DNA of 36,716 nucleotides, taken from positions 1-36,716 of the forward strand of contig JAFWMH010000081.1 of NCBI GenBank assembly GCA_017510785.1. Reading direction: 5' to 3'. The notes beneath the pieces are model-generated. The model was not told the DNA's origin. It saw only the letters and a list, made by a program, of their open reading frames with translations, and searched no databases. This document shows positions 8,627 through 15,672 of this stretch, piece after piece. How positions within the stretch are numbered: the first letter of the stretch is position 1; each line of letters begins with the position of its first letter. The position numbers and the translations under genes were made by a program. This DNA is from Atopobiaceae bacterium (GTDB lineage Bacteria > Actinomycetota > Coriobacteriia > Coriobacteriales > Atopobiaceae).

Positions 8627-9760
8627 ATGAACGAGTTTGACCTATTGCGCACATGTAGACGTGACCTACATCGCATTCCCGAACTTGACGTAGACTTGCC
8701 CAAGACGTTGGCCTACGTTGAGGCTCGCCTTGCCGAACTGAAAGATGCGTGCATGATTCTCCACCCCTGCAAGAGCACTATATGCGCGCTGTTCGAAGCT
8801 AGTCACTCGGACAACCACCGCACAGTGGCCGTTCGTACCGACATGGACGCATTACCCGTAACGGAGCGCACCGGTGCGCCGTATGCCTCCCAGCACGAGG
8901 GTAGGATGCACGCCTGCGGACATGATGGTCATATGGCCATGGCACTCGCACTTTGCCGATGGCTCGCCGCGCACCGAAACGAGCTATCCCGCAACGTGAT
9001 GGTTGCGTTTCAACCAGCAGAGGAAACCTCGGGAGGCGCCCGTCGCTTATGCAAGAGCGGTGTGTTCGAGCAGTATGGCGTCGATCGCATTTTCGGTTTT
9101 CATCTTTGGCCCGATTTACCCGAGGGCGTGATCGCGAGTCGACCCGGGCCTCTGCTGGCCTCGAGCAACGAAGTAGACGTTACGTTTTCCGGGCGCAGCT
9201 CGCACATTGCCACATGGCAGGAAGGTCGCGACGCGCTGCGAGCGGCCACGCACTTCGTGGGTGACGTTTACGAGAGGCTTGAGCGCATGGCGAGCGAGTC
9301 CGTGCTGAGCGAGGGGCACGTGCTTCTGCGCTTTGGCACAATGGGTGCGGGGACAGTTCGCAACGCCATCGCGGCGACGGCTGAGGTGCATGGCAGTCTG
9401 CGTGCGGAAAGAATGGCCGACCGCGCCGACGCGATGCAGGTTGTTAAACGCGCTGCCACCGCTGCCGCGAGTGCGCAGGGTTGTACAACAAAGGTGTACT
9501 TTTCCGAGGGCAATCCCCCCGTAACGAACGACCGCCACCTCTTTGAGCTAGCCGCCGACACCCTTCCCCACCTTACTCGCGTCAAACGACCGCTCCTCAT
9601 CGCAGAGGATTTCGCCTGGTATCAGCAGTGTTTGCCGGGACTTTTCCTGTTGCTCGGTACGGGAACCGGCATACCCCTCCATGCCGATACCTTCGACTTC
9701 GACGAACGCGTTTTGCAGGTTGGCCTCGACGCCTACAAGCGACTAGTCATGCTGCCGTAA
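8627..9760 (+). CDS. M20 family metallopeptidase, probable N-acetyl-diaminopimelate deacetylase
   Basis: 377 residues, the size of the M20D amidohydrolase that removes acetate from N-acetyl-LL-diaminopimelate in the DapH branch. Zinc/catalytic motifs: VRTDMDALPV (about 69-78), HACGHD (95-100), QPAEETSGGARRL (129-141, Glu-Glu pair) and a late GIPLHADTF His. The ATG at 8627 is preceded by ATGAGGAGCCACC. It is transcribed away from lysA-dapH, sharing the regulatory gap. Sequence alone cannot separate it from indole-acetyl-amino-acid or hippurate hydrolases of the same family. Neighbourhood with dapH and lysA makes the lysine role the most likely. Confidence 0.85.
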   Translation: MNEFDLLRTCRRDLHRIPELDVDLPKTLAYVEARLAELKDACMILHPCKSTICALFEASHSDNHRTVAVRTDMDALPVTERTGAPYASQHEGRMHACGHDGHMAMALALCRWLAAHRNELSRNVMVAFQPAEETSGGARRLCKSGVFEQYGVDRIFGFHLWPDLPEGVIASRPGPLLASSNEVDVTFSGRSSHIATWQEGRDALRAATHFVGDVYERLERMASESVLSEGHVLLRFGTMGAGTVRNAIAATAEVHGSLRAERMADRADAMQVVKRAATAAASAQGCTTKVYFSEGNPPVTNDRHLFELAADTLPHLTRVKRPLLIAEDFAWYQQCLPGLFLLLGTGTGIPLHADTFDFDERVLQVGLDAYKRLVMLP

Positions 9761-9827
9761 ACAAATGTGGGACAACTCCGACTTCGTCCGACTTTTCCTT
9801 CCGACGGACGCCGGGACGTTCCGCTCA

Positions 9828-10112
9828 GGGCGAATCCTGACGAAATATCGACCTGTGCAAATCGCGGGAGCCCGATCCGACGAAAAAGGGGCCTGCGCGA
9901 TGATCCCCGGGGCAAAAGTCTGTCGGAATGTCGACCTGTGCAAATCGCCGCGCCGGAATCTGTCGGAAAACGGGCCCGCGAGACGCTTCCGGGCAAAAAA
10001 TCTGTCGGAATGTCGACCTGTGCAAATCGTCGCGCCGGAATCTGCTGGAATGTCGACCTGTGCAAACCTTTCAGTTGCACAAGTCGCGTTTTCGACAGGA
10101 TTTTCTCTCCCA
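9828..10112. repeat. Composite palindromic repeat array, family A, locus 3 (inverted orientation)
   Basis: Reverse-strand copies of the same modules: TATCGACCTGTGCAAATCG near 9846, AATGTCGACCTGTGCAAA near 9927, 10009 and 10049, separated by TCTGTCGGAA and CGCGCCGGAA. The last one faces TTGCACAAGTCGCGTTTTCG (10075-10094) across CCTTTCAG, the same hairpin as in the other loci. The regular 40-bp step between modules is clearest here. It starts about 70 bp after the M20 gene stop. Confidence 0.85.
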
Positions 10113-10216
10113 CGTCCCGCAGCGGCTCGGCCATCGCACAGGCCGCAGCCCCCCCCTGGCGACGCCGCGACGGCAGGCAGGACTGACGGCAGCCAGAAGT
10201 GGGCATTGCCCATCGA

Positions 10217-10262
10217 CTATGAGGCATCTTGGGGGAGCATAACCCCGTTCTTGTCCCCCCAA
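10217..10262. repeat. CTTGGGG-AGCATAAC repeat, copy 1
   Basis: CTATGAGGCATCTTGGGGGA then GCATAACCCCGTT. A related copy is at 10819-10850, and an inverted copy at 28776-28801. Here the following bases ending CCCCCCAAG at 10262 pair with CTTGGGGG to form an 8-bp stem. Confidence 0.7.
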
Positions 10263-10396
10263 GACGCTTCATGATGCGCAGCCAGTCGCTCAGTCGCTCG
10301 ACGCGCGCCAGTCCACCCGTAGCGGGGTTCGACGGCGGCCCCGCCGGTAGACGCCCGTGATGGAATCGGACGGAAAAACCGGCCTCCGCAAATCGC

Positions 10397-10630
10397 GTTT
10401 GCACCCAACGCTGATAATGGGTGTCGTTTGGGACGCCTTGCCCTCGGTTTTGTCCGCCAGATGGCCCGTTTGGCACCCATAATCGACAATAGGTGTCGTT
10501 TGGGCCATTTCGGCAAGGGCGCGGGGCCGGAAATGGCCCGTTTGGCACCCAACGTTGGTAATGGGTGTCGTTTGGGACACTTTTGCCGTGGTTTCGCCCG
10601 CCAGATGGCCCGTTTGGCACCCAAGGTTGA
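10397..10630. repeat. Family B array: CACCCA/TGGGTG hairpins with a 70-bp period
   Basis: Three and a half units, at about 10397-10434, 10458-10506, 10534-10580 and 10601-10630. Each has GTTTGGCACCCA, a 9-10 base loop with TAAT, then TGGGTGTCGTTTGGG: an 8-bp stem with one G-U pair. Units are joined by TTTTGTCCGCCAGATGGCC or a diverged version. Open frames crossing it are repetitive and lack start signals. Confidence 0.85.
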
Positions 10631-10631
10631 G

Positions 10632-10705
10632 CGGAATCTGACGGAATATCGACCCGCGAAAGCCCCCATTTGAACGGGTCGACCTCTCGTCAGGTTTTCC
10701 CTCGA
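10632..10705. repeat. Diverged family-A module with changed core (CGACCCG/CGGGTCG)
   Basis: AATCTGACGGAATATCGACC leads into a facing CGGGTCGACC and CGTCAGGTTTTC. This is the family-A architecture, but the stem is CGACCCG instead of CGACCTGTGCAA, as if the stem had changed on both sides together. It directly follows the family B array. Confidence 0.6.
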
Positions 10706-10818
10706 GACGGCCCCGACAACGGCCCGCCCTCGACATGAGCCACGGCTCCGCCCTGCGTCGGCGCCCTAGCCGTCGCAACCTGCGGCGCGCCGGCCGTCGC
10801 AACATGCTGCATCTGCGG

Positions 10819-10850
10819 CTATGAAGCACCTTGGGGAGCATAACCCCATT
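10819..10850. repeat. CTTGGGG-AGCATAAC repeat, copy 2
   Basis: CTATGAAGCACCTTGGGGAG then CATAACCCCATT. The GCACC inside it pairs with GGTGC at about 10854-10858. Same orientation as the copy at 10217. Confidence 0.7.
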
Positions 10851-11043
10851 AATGGTGCATTTTATTATCCGTCTCTGATGCACTTTTTTCGACAAGATGA
10901 GAAAACGAGTCAGGTAGCAACCAGAGGAACAGCCGTGCGCAGTTCCGGAGATGCGGGTGAGTTTTGGGCGCACTGCCCCGCCCACATGCAGGAATCTGTG
11001 CCTTCCCTAGGGGCTGGCGCTGCCCGTCGCGCCGGAATCGCAC

Positions 11044-11320
11044 GGATTCGAGACCTCTGCTACACGATTGGTCGGGATTGGAACCGGTGCCACAGGGGGA
11101 TGGCAGAGGTCCGGACCCCAGTGAGGTTTTTCGTAATCGCGACCTTTGCCTCACGCGTGCTGCGGCAGAGGTCCGAAGTAGAGAAGACCCTTACGGATTC
11201 GGGACCTCTGCCACACCTCCTGTGGTAGAGGTCCCGTTTTCGGCCGACTTTTCTTTTCGCGACCTCTGCCTGCACCCCCAGAAGCGCAATCATCCGAAAA
11301 GCCGACCTCTGCCACGTCCC
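11044..11320. repeat. Family C array: GACCTCTGCC hairpins
   Basis: GACCTCTGC or its complement GCAGAGGTC recurs about eight times: near 11051, 11103, 11165, 11203, 11226, 11262 and 11304, with a variant GACCTTTGCC near 11143. The best pair, GGGACCTCTGCCACA (11201-11215) with 11221-11235 around loop CCTCC, is a 15-bp stem with one wobble followed by GTTTT, so it could terminate rightward transcription. The array ends just before the stop of the leftward lipoprotein gene. 10851-11043 shows nothing else I can name. Confidence 0.8.
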
Positions 11321-11347
11321 AGCGTTGGTATCAATCGCTCGAATATT

Positions 11348-13726
11348 TTATCGACACCGACCGCAGGGGCTGAGACCCATGTCTTCCGCCTCACCAACAG
11401 TCATCTCTTGAAGATTGTGCGAGCGACTCAGGGATGGGCAGCCATAATCGGTGTGGTAACAATTGCCTGTTTCCGTGATCAAACATCCCCTCTGACGACG
11501 CCTCTCTTCAGCTTCGGCAGCCCGTTGCTCTCTTTCAGCCTGCGCCTCCGCTGCCCGTTGCTCGGCCTCAATGCGCTCCTGCTCCGCTCGTTGTTCAGCT
11601 TCAATGCGCTCCTGCTCCGCCCGCTGCTCGGCCTCAATGCGTTCCTGCTCCGCCCGCTGACGCTCGGCCTCTTCGCGTTCGGCAATTTCTGCATCGAGGT
11701 TAGCCATTCGCTCGTTGAAGAACTTCTCTATCTCGCCCGCAAGTTTCTTGTCAAGACCTTTGCGATTGATGTTATCGCTCTTTGCAAATGAGAACTTGTA
11801 CGCGGGCTTTTGCTCCGCATTCGGCGCACTGAACTTGTATGAAAATGCGAACTCGTCTCCCGCCTCGAGTTTGGAATGTGCTTGATCGCAGATAATATCG
11901 AGTTTCGATGTTGTTTCGCCTGCCTTAACGACAAGGGTCGGTAAGTCGGATTTATCTACATAGTCCTTCGAACCTTTTTCCGCAGCCTCGACCTTCAGTT
12001 TTCCCGTTATCGTCAGTTCCAGTGAATACGGCCTATCTGCTTCCGGAGGCATCAGCTGCGCATCATATTGCACATCGGAAAAGACGGCAGTGGGCCTTTG
12101 AGCCTTGCGTTCTTTTTCAGCCGCAGGATCAGTGTAGTCCAAGCGAATCGTAGCACCATCAAATGAAAACCAACTGCCGTCAGTCACCTCGACCTTTGAA
12201 ACCTTCGCGACAAGCACCTTCGATTCGGTTAACGAAGTCTTTGAAGTATCCTTGCTGTCTTTTGCACTCTTGTCGCCCTCGTCTGAGCTATCCTTGGCCT
12301 CCTTTTTGTCTTTGTCCGTTCCTACCTGTGAGTTAGTCTTGGTACCCTCGGACTCAGCTTGTTTGCTGGAATTCGACTCTTCGACCGACTTCTTCTCGGC
12401 AGCCTGCTTCTCAGTTGCCTGTTCCTTGGACGTCTGCCCTTCAGTTGTTGTCTGTTCCTCGACCGACTGCTCTTTGGCCGCTTGTCCCTCGGCCGCTTGC
12501 CGCTCAGCCGCCTGTTCCTCGGTCGCCCCGTTCCTGGACGCCCGTCCCTCGCCCGCCTCGCTCTTGGCCGCTTGCCCCTTGTTTGCCTGTTCCCCGGTTG
12601 CTTGCTCCTTGGCTGCCTGCTCCTCGGCAGCCTTCTTCTTGGCCGCAACTGCGTCCTTCACGCTCTGCGTCACATCAACATCGTAAGAATCTAAGAAACG
12701 GAAGGCAAGAACGCTCGCTTCGGCCGTTTCATAAGCCTCCTCGGCAGTCTTGCCTGCACATCCCTCAAGCAAATCTTGGTCTTTTTTCTTCTGTGCCTCC
12801 AAGGCAGCCTTCTCGGCCTCTTCTTGTTCCCTTCGCGCCGCTTCGGCCTCGGCCTGCTTGACCCTTTCAGCTTCTTCCGCTTCCCTTTTTGCCGCCTCGG
12901 CCTCGGCTTCTTTCTCCTTCCGCTGACGCTCCTTTTCGGCAACAGGATCGGTAAAATCTAGATGGAATGTAACGTTAGGACCAGAGAACCAGCCGCCATC
13001 GCCAACTTCCACCTCACGCACCTTCGCTGTATGCACTTCCGCTCCGTTTGACACGGCGTTTACGTCGTCGGTAACATCAACCTTGAAGTCATCCACAAAC
13101 CGGTACTCAAACTCCGTGCCTCGCGCTATCTCAAGCGCCTCGTCCGCCGTCTTGCCTACGCAGTTTTCAAGAGCCTGCTTGTCCTCTTCCTTCTTTTTCT
13201 CTGCCGCTTCGCGTGCTGCCGCCTCTTCTTCTTTTGCTTGCACCTTGGCAGCATCTTCCCCGGCGTATTCGTCCTCTACCGCCTGAATCTTGGCATTCAG
13301 CTCAACTTGAGCATCCTCCAAACCGCCGAAATCGAAGTCTCCCACAAACGATAGGTCGGGAATCCCCTCCTCGTTCACATCCAATTCACCCTCGTACGTT
13401 ACGTCGCATGTCTCTCCGGGCAGAAGCTTATCTTGCGTAATCTTAGCTTCAAAACTCTTATTTGAATCCCCGGCCTCAATCGCGGGCATGTTGTCCACAT
13501 TCACCGGATTCTCTGTATTATTCTGTACCGAAGCCGAAACCTTAAAAGCGGCATGGCGCGACCAAAACCAACCATCTCGCCTCTCGCATGTCACTTCAAC
13601 ATGCGAAAAAGCAAGAGAGGCAGGGCGTTCTTCCTCGACGTTTGGACCACCACCAGAACAGCCCACAATGCACACGGCAACGTATAGCACCGCAAAAATC
13701 TGCATCAACTGTAAGTACCTCTTCAT
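11348..13726 (-). CDS. Large coiled-coil lipoprotein with duplicated domains and C-terminal YHxxxC/PCxxC motif
   Basis: 792 residues. A signal peptide ends in lipobox I-V-G-C (Cys23), so it is membrane-anchored outside the cell. The first Ig-like stretch (about 35-125, HVEVTCERRDGWFWSRHAAF) is echoed near residues 560-660. A second duplicated unit, C-V/A-G-K-T-A-x-E-A with F-R-F-V/L-D and WFS plus a T-D-P-x-A-E-K-E-R end, occurs twice around Ala/Glu/Lys/Gln-rich coiled coils; the second copy is split by a long E-E-Q-A-A-x-type tract. Near the C-terminus are three 11-residue repeats of E-Q-E-R-I-E-A-E-Q-R-A. The last 40 residues have CYHTDYGCPSL and SPCGRCR, a presumed metal-binding module seen on many extracellular proteins. 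The ATG at 13726 has GGGAGGG seven bases upstream. Function unknown. Confidence 0.85.
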   Translation of the reverse strand: MKRYLQLMQIFAVLYVAVCIVGCSGGGPNVEEERPASLAFSHVEVTCERRDGWFWSRHAAFKVSASVQNNTENPVNVDNMPAIEAGDSNKSFEAKITQDKLLPGETCDVTYEGELDVNEEGIPDLSFVGDFDFGGLEDAQVELNAKIQAVEDEYAGEDAAKVQAKEEEAAAREAAEKKKEEDKQALENCVGKTADEALEIARGTEFEYRFVDDFKVDVTDDVNAVSNGAEVHTAKVREVEVGDGGWFSGPNVTFHLDFTDPVAEKERQRKEKEAEAEAAKREAEEAERVKQAEAEAARREQEEAEKAALEAQKKKDQDLLEGCAGKTAEEAYETAEASVLAFRFLDSYDVDVTQSVKDAVAAKKKAAEEQAAKEQATGEQANKGQAAKSEAGEGRASRNGATEEQAAERQAAEGQAAKEQSVEEQTTTEGQTSKEQATEKQAAEKKSVEESNSSKQAESEGTKTNSQVGTDKDKKEAKDSSDEGDKSAKDSKDTSKTSLTESKVLVAKVSKVEVTDGSWFSFDGATIRLDYTDPAAEKERKAQRPTAVFSDVQYDAQLMPPEADRPYSLELTITGKLKVEAAEKGSKDYVDKSDLPTLVVKAGETTSKLDIICDQAHSKLEAGDEFAFSYKFSAPNAEQKPAYKFSFAKSDNINRKGLDKKLAGEIEKFFNERMANLDAEIAEREEAERQRAEQERIEAEQRAEQERIEAEQRAEQERIEAEQRAAEAQAEREQRAAEAEERRRQRGCLITETGNCYHTDYGCPSLSRSHNLQEMTVGEAEDMGLSPCGRCR

Positions 13727-13763
13727 AAACACCCTCCCACCCTCGTCATTCAATGTATAACTG

Positions 13764-13791
13764 ATAATACCTTAGCAAATGTCACTCGAAA
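13764..13791 (-). promoter_or_regulatory. Candidate promoter of the lipoprotein gene
   Basis: On the minus strand, TTTCGA (13791-13786), a 16-bp spacer, then TATTAT (13769-13764), about 40 bp before the ATG. The -35 is poor, the -10 good. The rest of the gap to 13946 has no recognised feature. Confidence 0.35.
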
Positions 13792-13946
13792 CATACAAGC
13801 AAGCAACCAATAAGCCGTAACAACGTTGCAGCGCCTACGCTATGGAATTCTCCACCCGTAGGAGGTACGGCAGGATGCTCGGCACGGTAGAAGTAACACA
13901 CGCATCATCGCACGCCGACACCGCGACGCCTACCCGAACCCTCGCA

Positions 13947-15491
13947 CTATAGCTCGATGACAAGCCCCGGCCGGAGGCACACGACATTCGGCAGCACCTT
14001 ACCCAGCAGCGCCAAAGCTCCCTCGCCCGTACAGTGACCTATGAAGAGGCGCTCAACGCCCGCATCGCGCAGGGCATCTGCGACCGCAAGCACGTCCCCA
14101 TCCGCCGAGTCCTTGAGATGCAAGCCGCCTACGAATGCCCGTACCCGTCGTTCTGGAAACGCGCCCCGCACCTCATCCAAAATGCGTCGAACACCTCCGT
14201 GCGAACAGCTGCTCATCACGCAGAGCCCATCGCCGCCAAGTTCCAACACGAGTGTGAGCTCGTGCGCGAAAGCATCTGGCAACCAACCATCGGCAGTTCG
14301 AAGATACATGCCAGCGGTAGCCCCACCTGCCTGCCCGGCCTTAACCGCCGATGTCCCCGACGAACAGAAACCATGTGGCACGAGGTGCACGCCCGGCGCG
14401 ATGGTGGTCGGCTGCTTCGTCGGCACACGGCACATCCGCGAAAGCTGCATTTCCAGCAATCCCGACCGCACACCAATATAGTGTGCCTCGCCCGTGCCGC
14501 CCTTCGTCGACCAACAATTCTCTCCGCACGCCTCGCTCAAAAACACCGGAGCCCGGTCGTTCACCGCAAAGAACTCTTCCAACCCGTTCGCATGATCGTA
14601 GTGCGCATGCGAGAGCACGGCAAAATCCACTGCAGACAAATCGATTCCAAGGATCGACGCATTGCGCACAAACACATCTGTTTGGCCAAAGTCGAGAAGC
14701 AAGCTCGTGGCATGCGTCGCCGTGGCATGCGTCGCTTCCCGCATGTCTCGTGCCCCCAGCGCATTTGCTGGCGGCGCCTCCCGCGAAGCATTGGCTCGCG
14801 TCTCGTCCTGCCGCGCACACGCCCGCATTGCTCGCAGTGGCGACGCCTCCCGCGAAGCATCGTACCGAACATGCAACGAGAGGCCCCATTCATGCGCAAG
14901 CCCCGACACGCATACATCATCCGTAAGCACCGTCGCTCGAAGCTGCCTTGGCACCGCCCGCTCGTACGCCAAGCGAGGCATATCGTCCTCTTCGACGTAG
15001 ATCACGCCTCGCAGATAAAACCCCAGCTTGGAAAGCAGTCCCTGCAACACGTAATTATCTGGGTGGGTGTCGATGCGAAGTCGTCCCGCCCGCGCGAGGG
15101 CCCATTCGATGCAGGCAGCCCCAACGCCTCGAACCATACCCGCCGACGCGATGCGGTGCACCACGCCATAGGGCGCGTCGCATTCCCAAGCGCCATCCGT
15201 CAGGTGGCCATACCGCGATCCATCGCCCTCACGGCACGGATAAATGTGGTCATAGCACGGATCCACGCGATCGCCGTAATCAAAAAAGAACACGCCCGCA
15301 ACGCGCCCGTCGGGCGTCTCGCACACATGGCTCTTGCCGGCGGCGATGTCGGTAGCCACGAGCGAGCGCGGCGGCCACATCGTGGGGCCCCACTGCAGGG
15401 GATTGTCGTGCTCGGCCATAAACGCCCGTGCCCGGGCATAAATGCGCATGACCTCGTCGAGCTCTTCTGGTCGCGTCTGACGAATTCGCAT
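13947..15491 (-). CDS. GNAT acetyltransferase - metallo-beta-lactamase fold fusion protein
   Basis: 514 residues. Residues 1-175 are a GNAT domain: MRIRQTRPEELDEVMRIY, an acetyl-CoA loop region around GMVRGVGAACIEWA, and DTHPDNYVLQGLLSKLGF. Residues 185-514 are an MBL domain with HAHYDH at 295-300 plus LLLDFGQTD, MSSCSHGG and GGLHLKDS, resembling the dihydropterin-phosphate-synthase-like (MJ0301-type) group. The MBL domain is interrupted after LSLHVRYD by about 50 low-complexity residues (211-262) encoded by DNA with internal direct repeats. The ATG at 15491 has GAGGAGGGG six bases upstream. Substrates of both halves are unknown. Fusion rather than misassembly is supported by one uninterrupted frame, but sequencing error at the join cannot be excluded. 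Confidence 0.85.
   Translation of the reverse strand: MRIRQTRPEELDEVMRIYARARAFMAEHDNPLQWGPTMWPPRSLVATDIAAGKSHVCETPDGRVAGVFFFDYGDRVDPCYDHIYPCREGDGSRYGHLTDGAWECDAPYGVVHRIASAGMVRGVGAACIEWALARAGRLRIDTHPDNYVLQGLLSKLGFYLRGVIYVEEDDMPRLAYERAVPRQLRATVLTDDVCVSGLAHEWGLSLHVRYDASREASPLRAMRACARQDETRANASREAPPANALGARDMREATHATATHATSLLLDFGQTDVFVRNASILGIDLSAVDFAVLSHAHYDHANGLEEFFAVNDRAPVFLSEACGENCWSTKGGTGEAHYIGVRSGLLEMQLSRMCRVPTKQPTTIAPGVHLVPHGFCSSGTSAVKAGQAGGATAGMYLRTADGWLPDAFAHELTLVLELGGDGLCVMSSCSHGGVRRILDEVRGAFPERRVRAFVGGLHLKDSADGDVLAVADALRDAGVERLFIGHCTGEGALALLGKVLPNVVCLRPGLVIEL
14706..14860 (-). repeat. Direct repeats inside the GNAT-MBL gene linker
   Basis: CGTGGCATGCGTCGC is perfectly tandem at 14706-14720 and 14721-14735 (encoding the A-T-H-A-T-type motif). 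A 22-bp block ending CCTCCCGCGAAGCAT occurs at 14770-14791 and 14839-14860 with one mismatch (encoding S-R-E-A-x-P twice). All spacings keep the frame. Confidence 0.9.
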
Positions 15492-15672
15492 AACCCCTCC
15501 TCGCCATGAGACACATTCCCTGGCAGCATGTCTCACATGTCTGTTTCACAGCCCGTCTCGTGCTCTGCTGCCGTGGGCAAGCCGCGGCAAGTAACCGTAC
15601 CCAAGCGCATCGCCTGCCCGCCTCACACTCCGTGCCGCGAACGAGCCGCACAAACACCCGCGCCCAAGCATC

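Noticed and set aside
9828..10112. CRISPR array
   Set aside because: The 40-bp step looks CRISPR-like, but spacers are near-identical, repeats face each other as inverted pairs, and no cas gene is present.
9733..10985. Open frames of 230-295 codons on the minus strand after the M20 gene
   Set aside because: Same situation: repeat-array translation with no start signal or recognisable domain.
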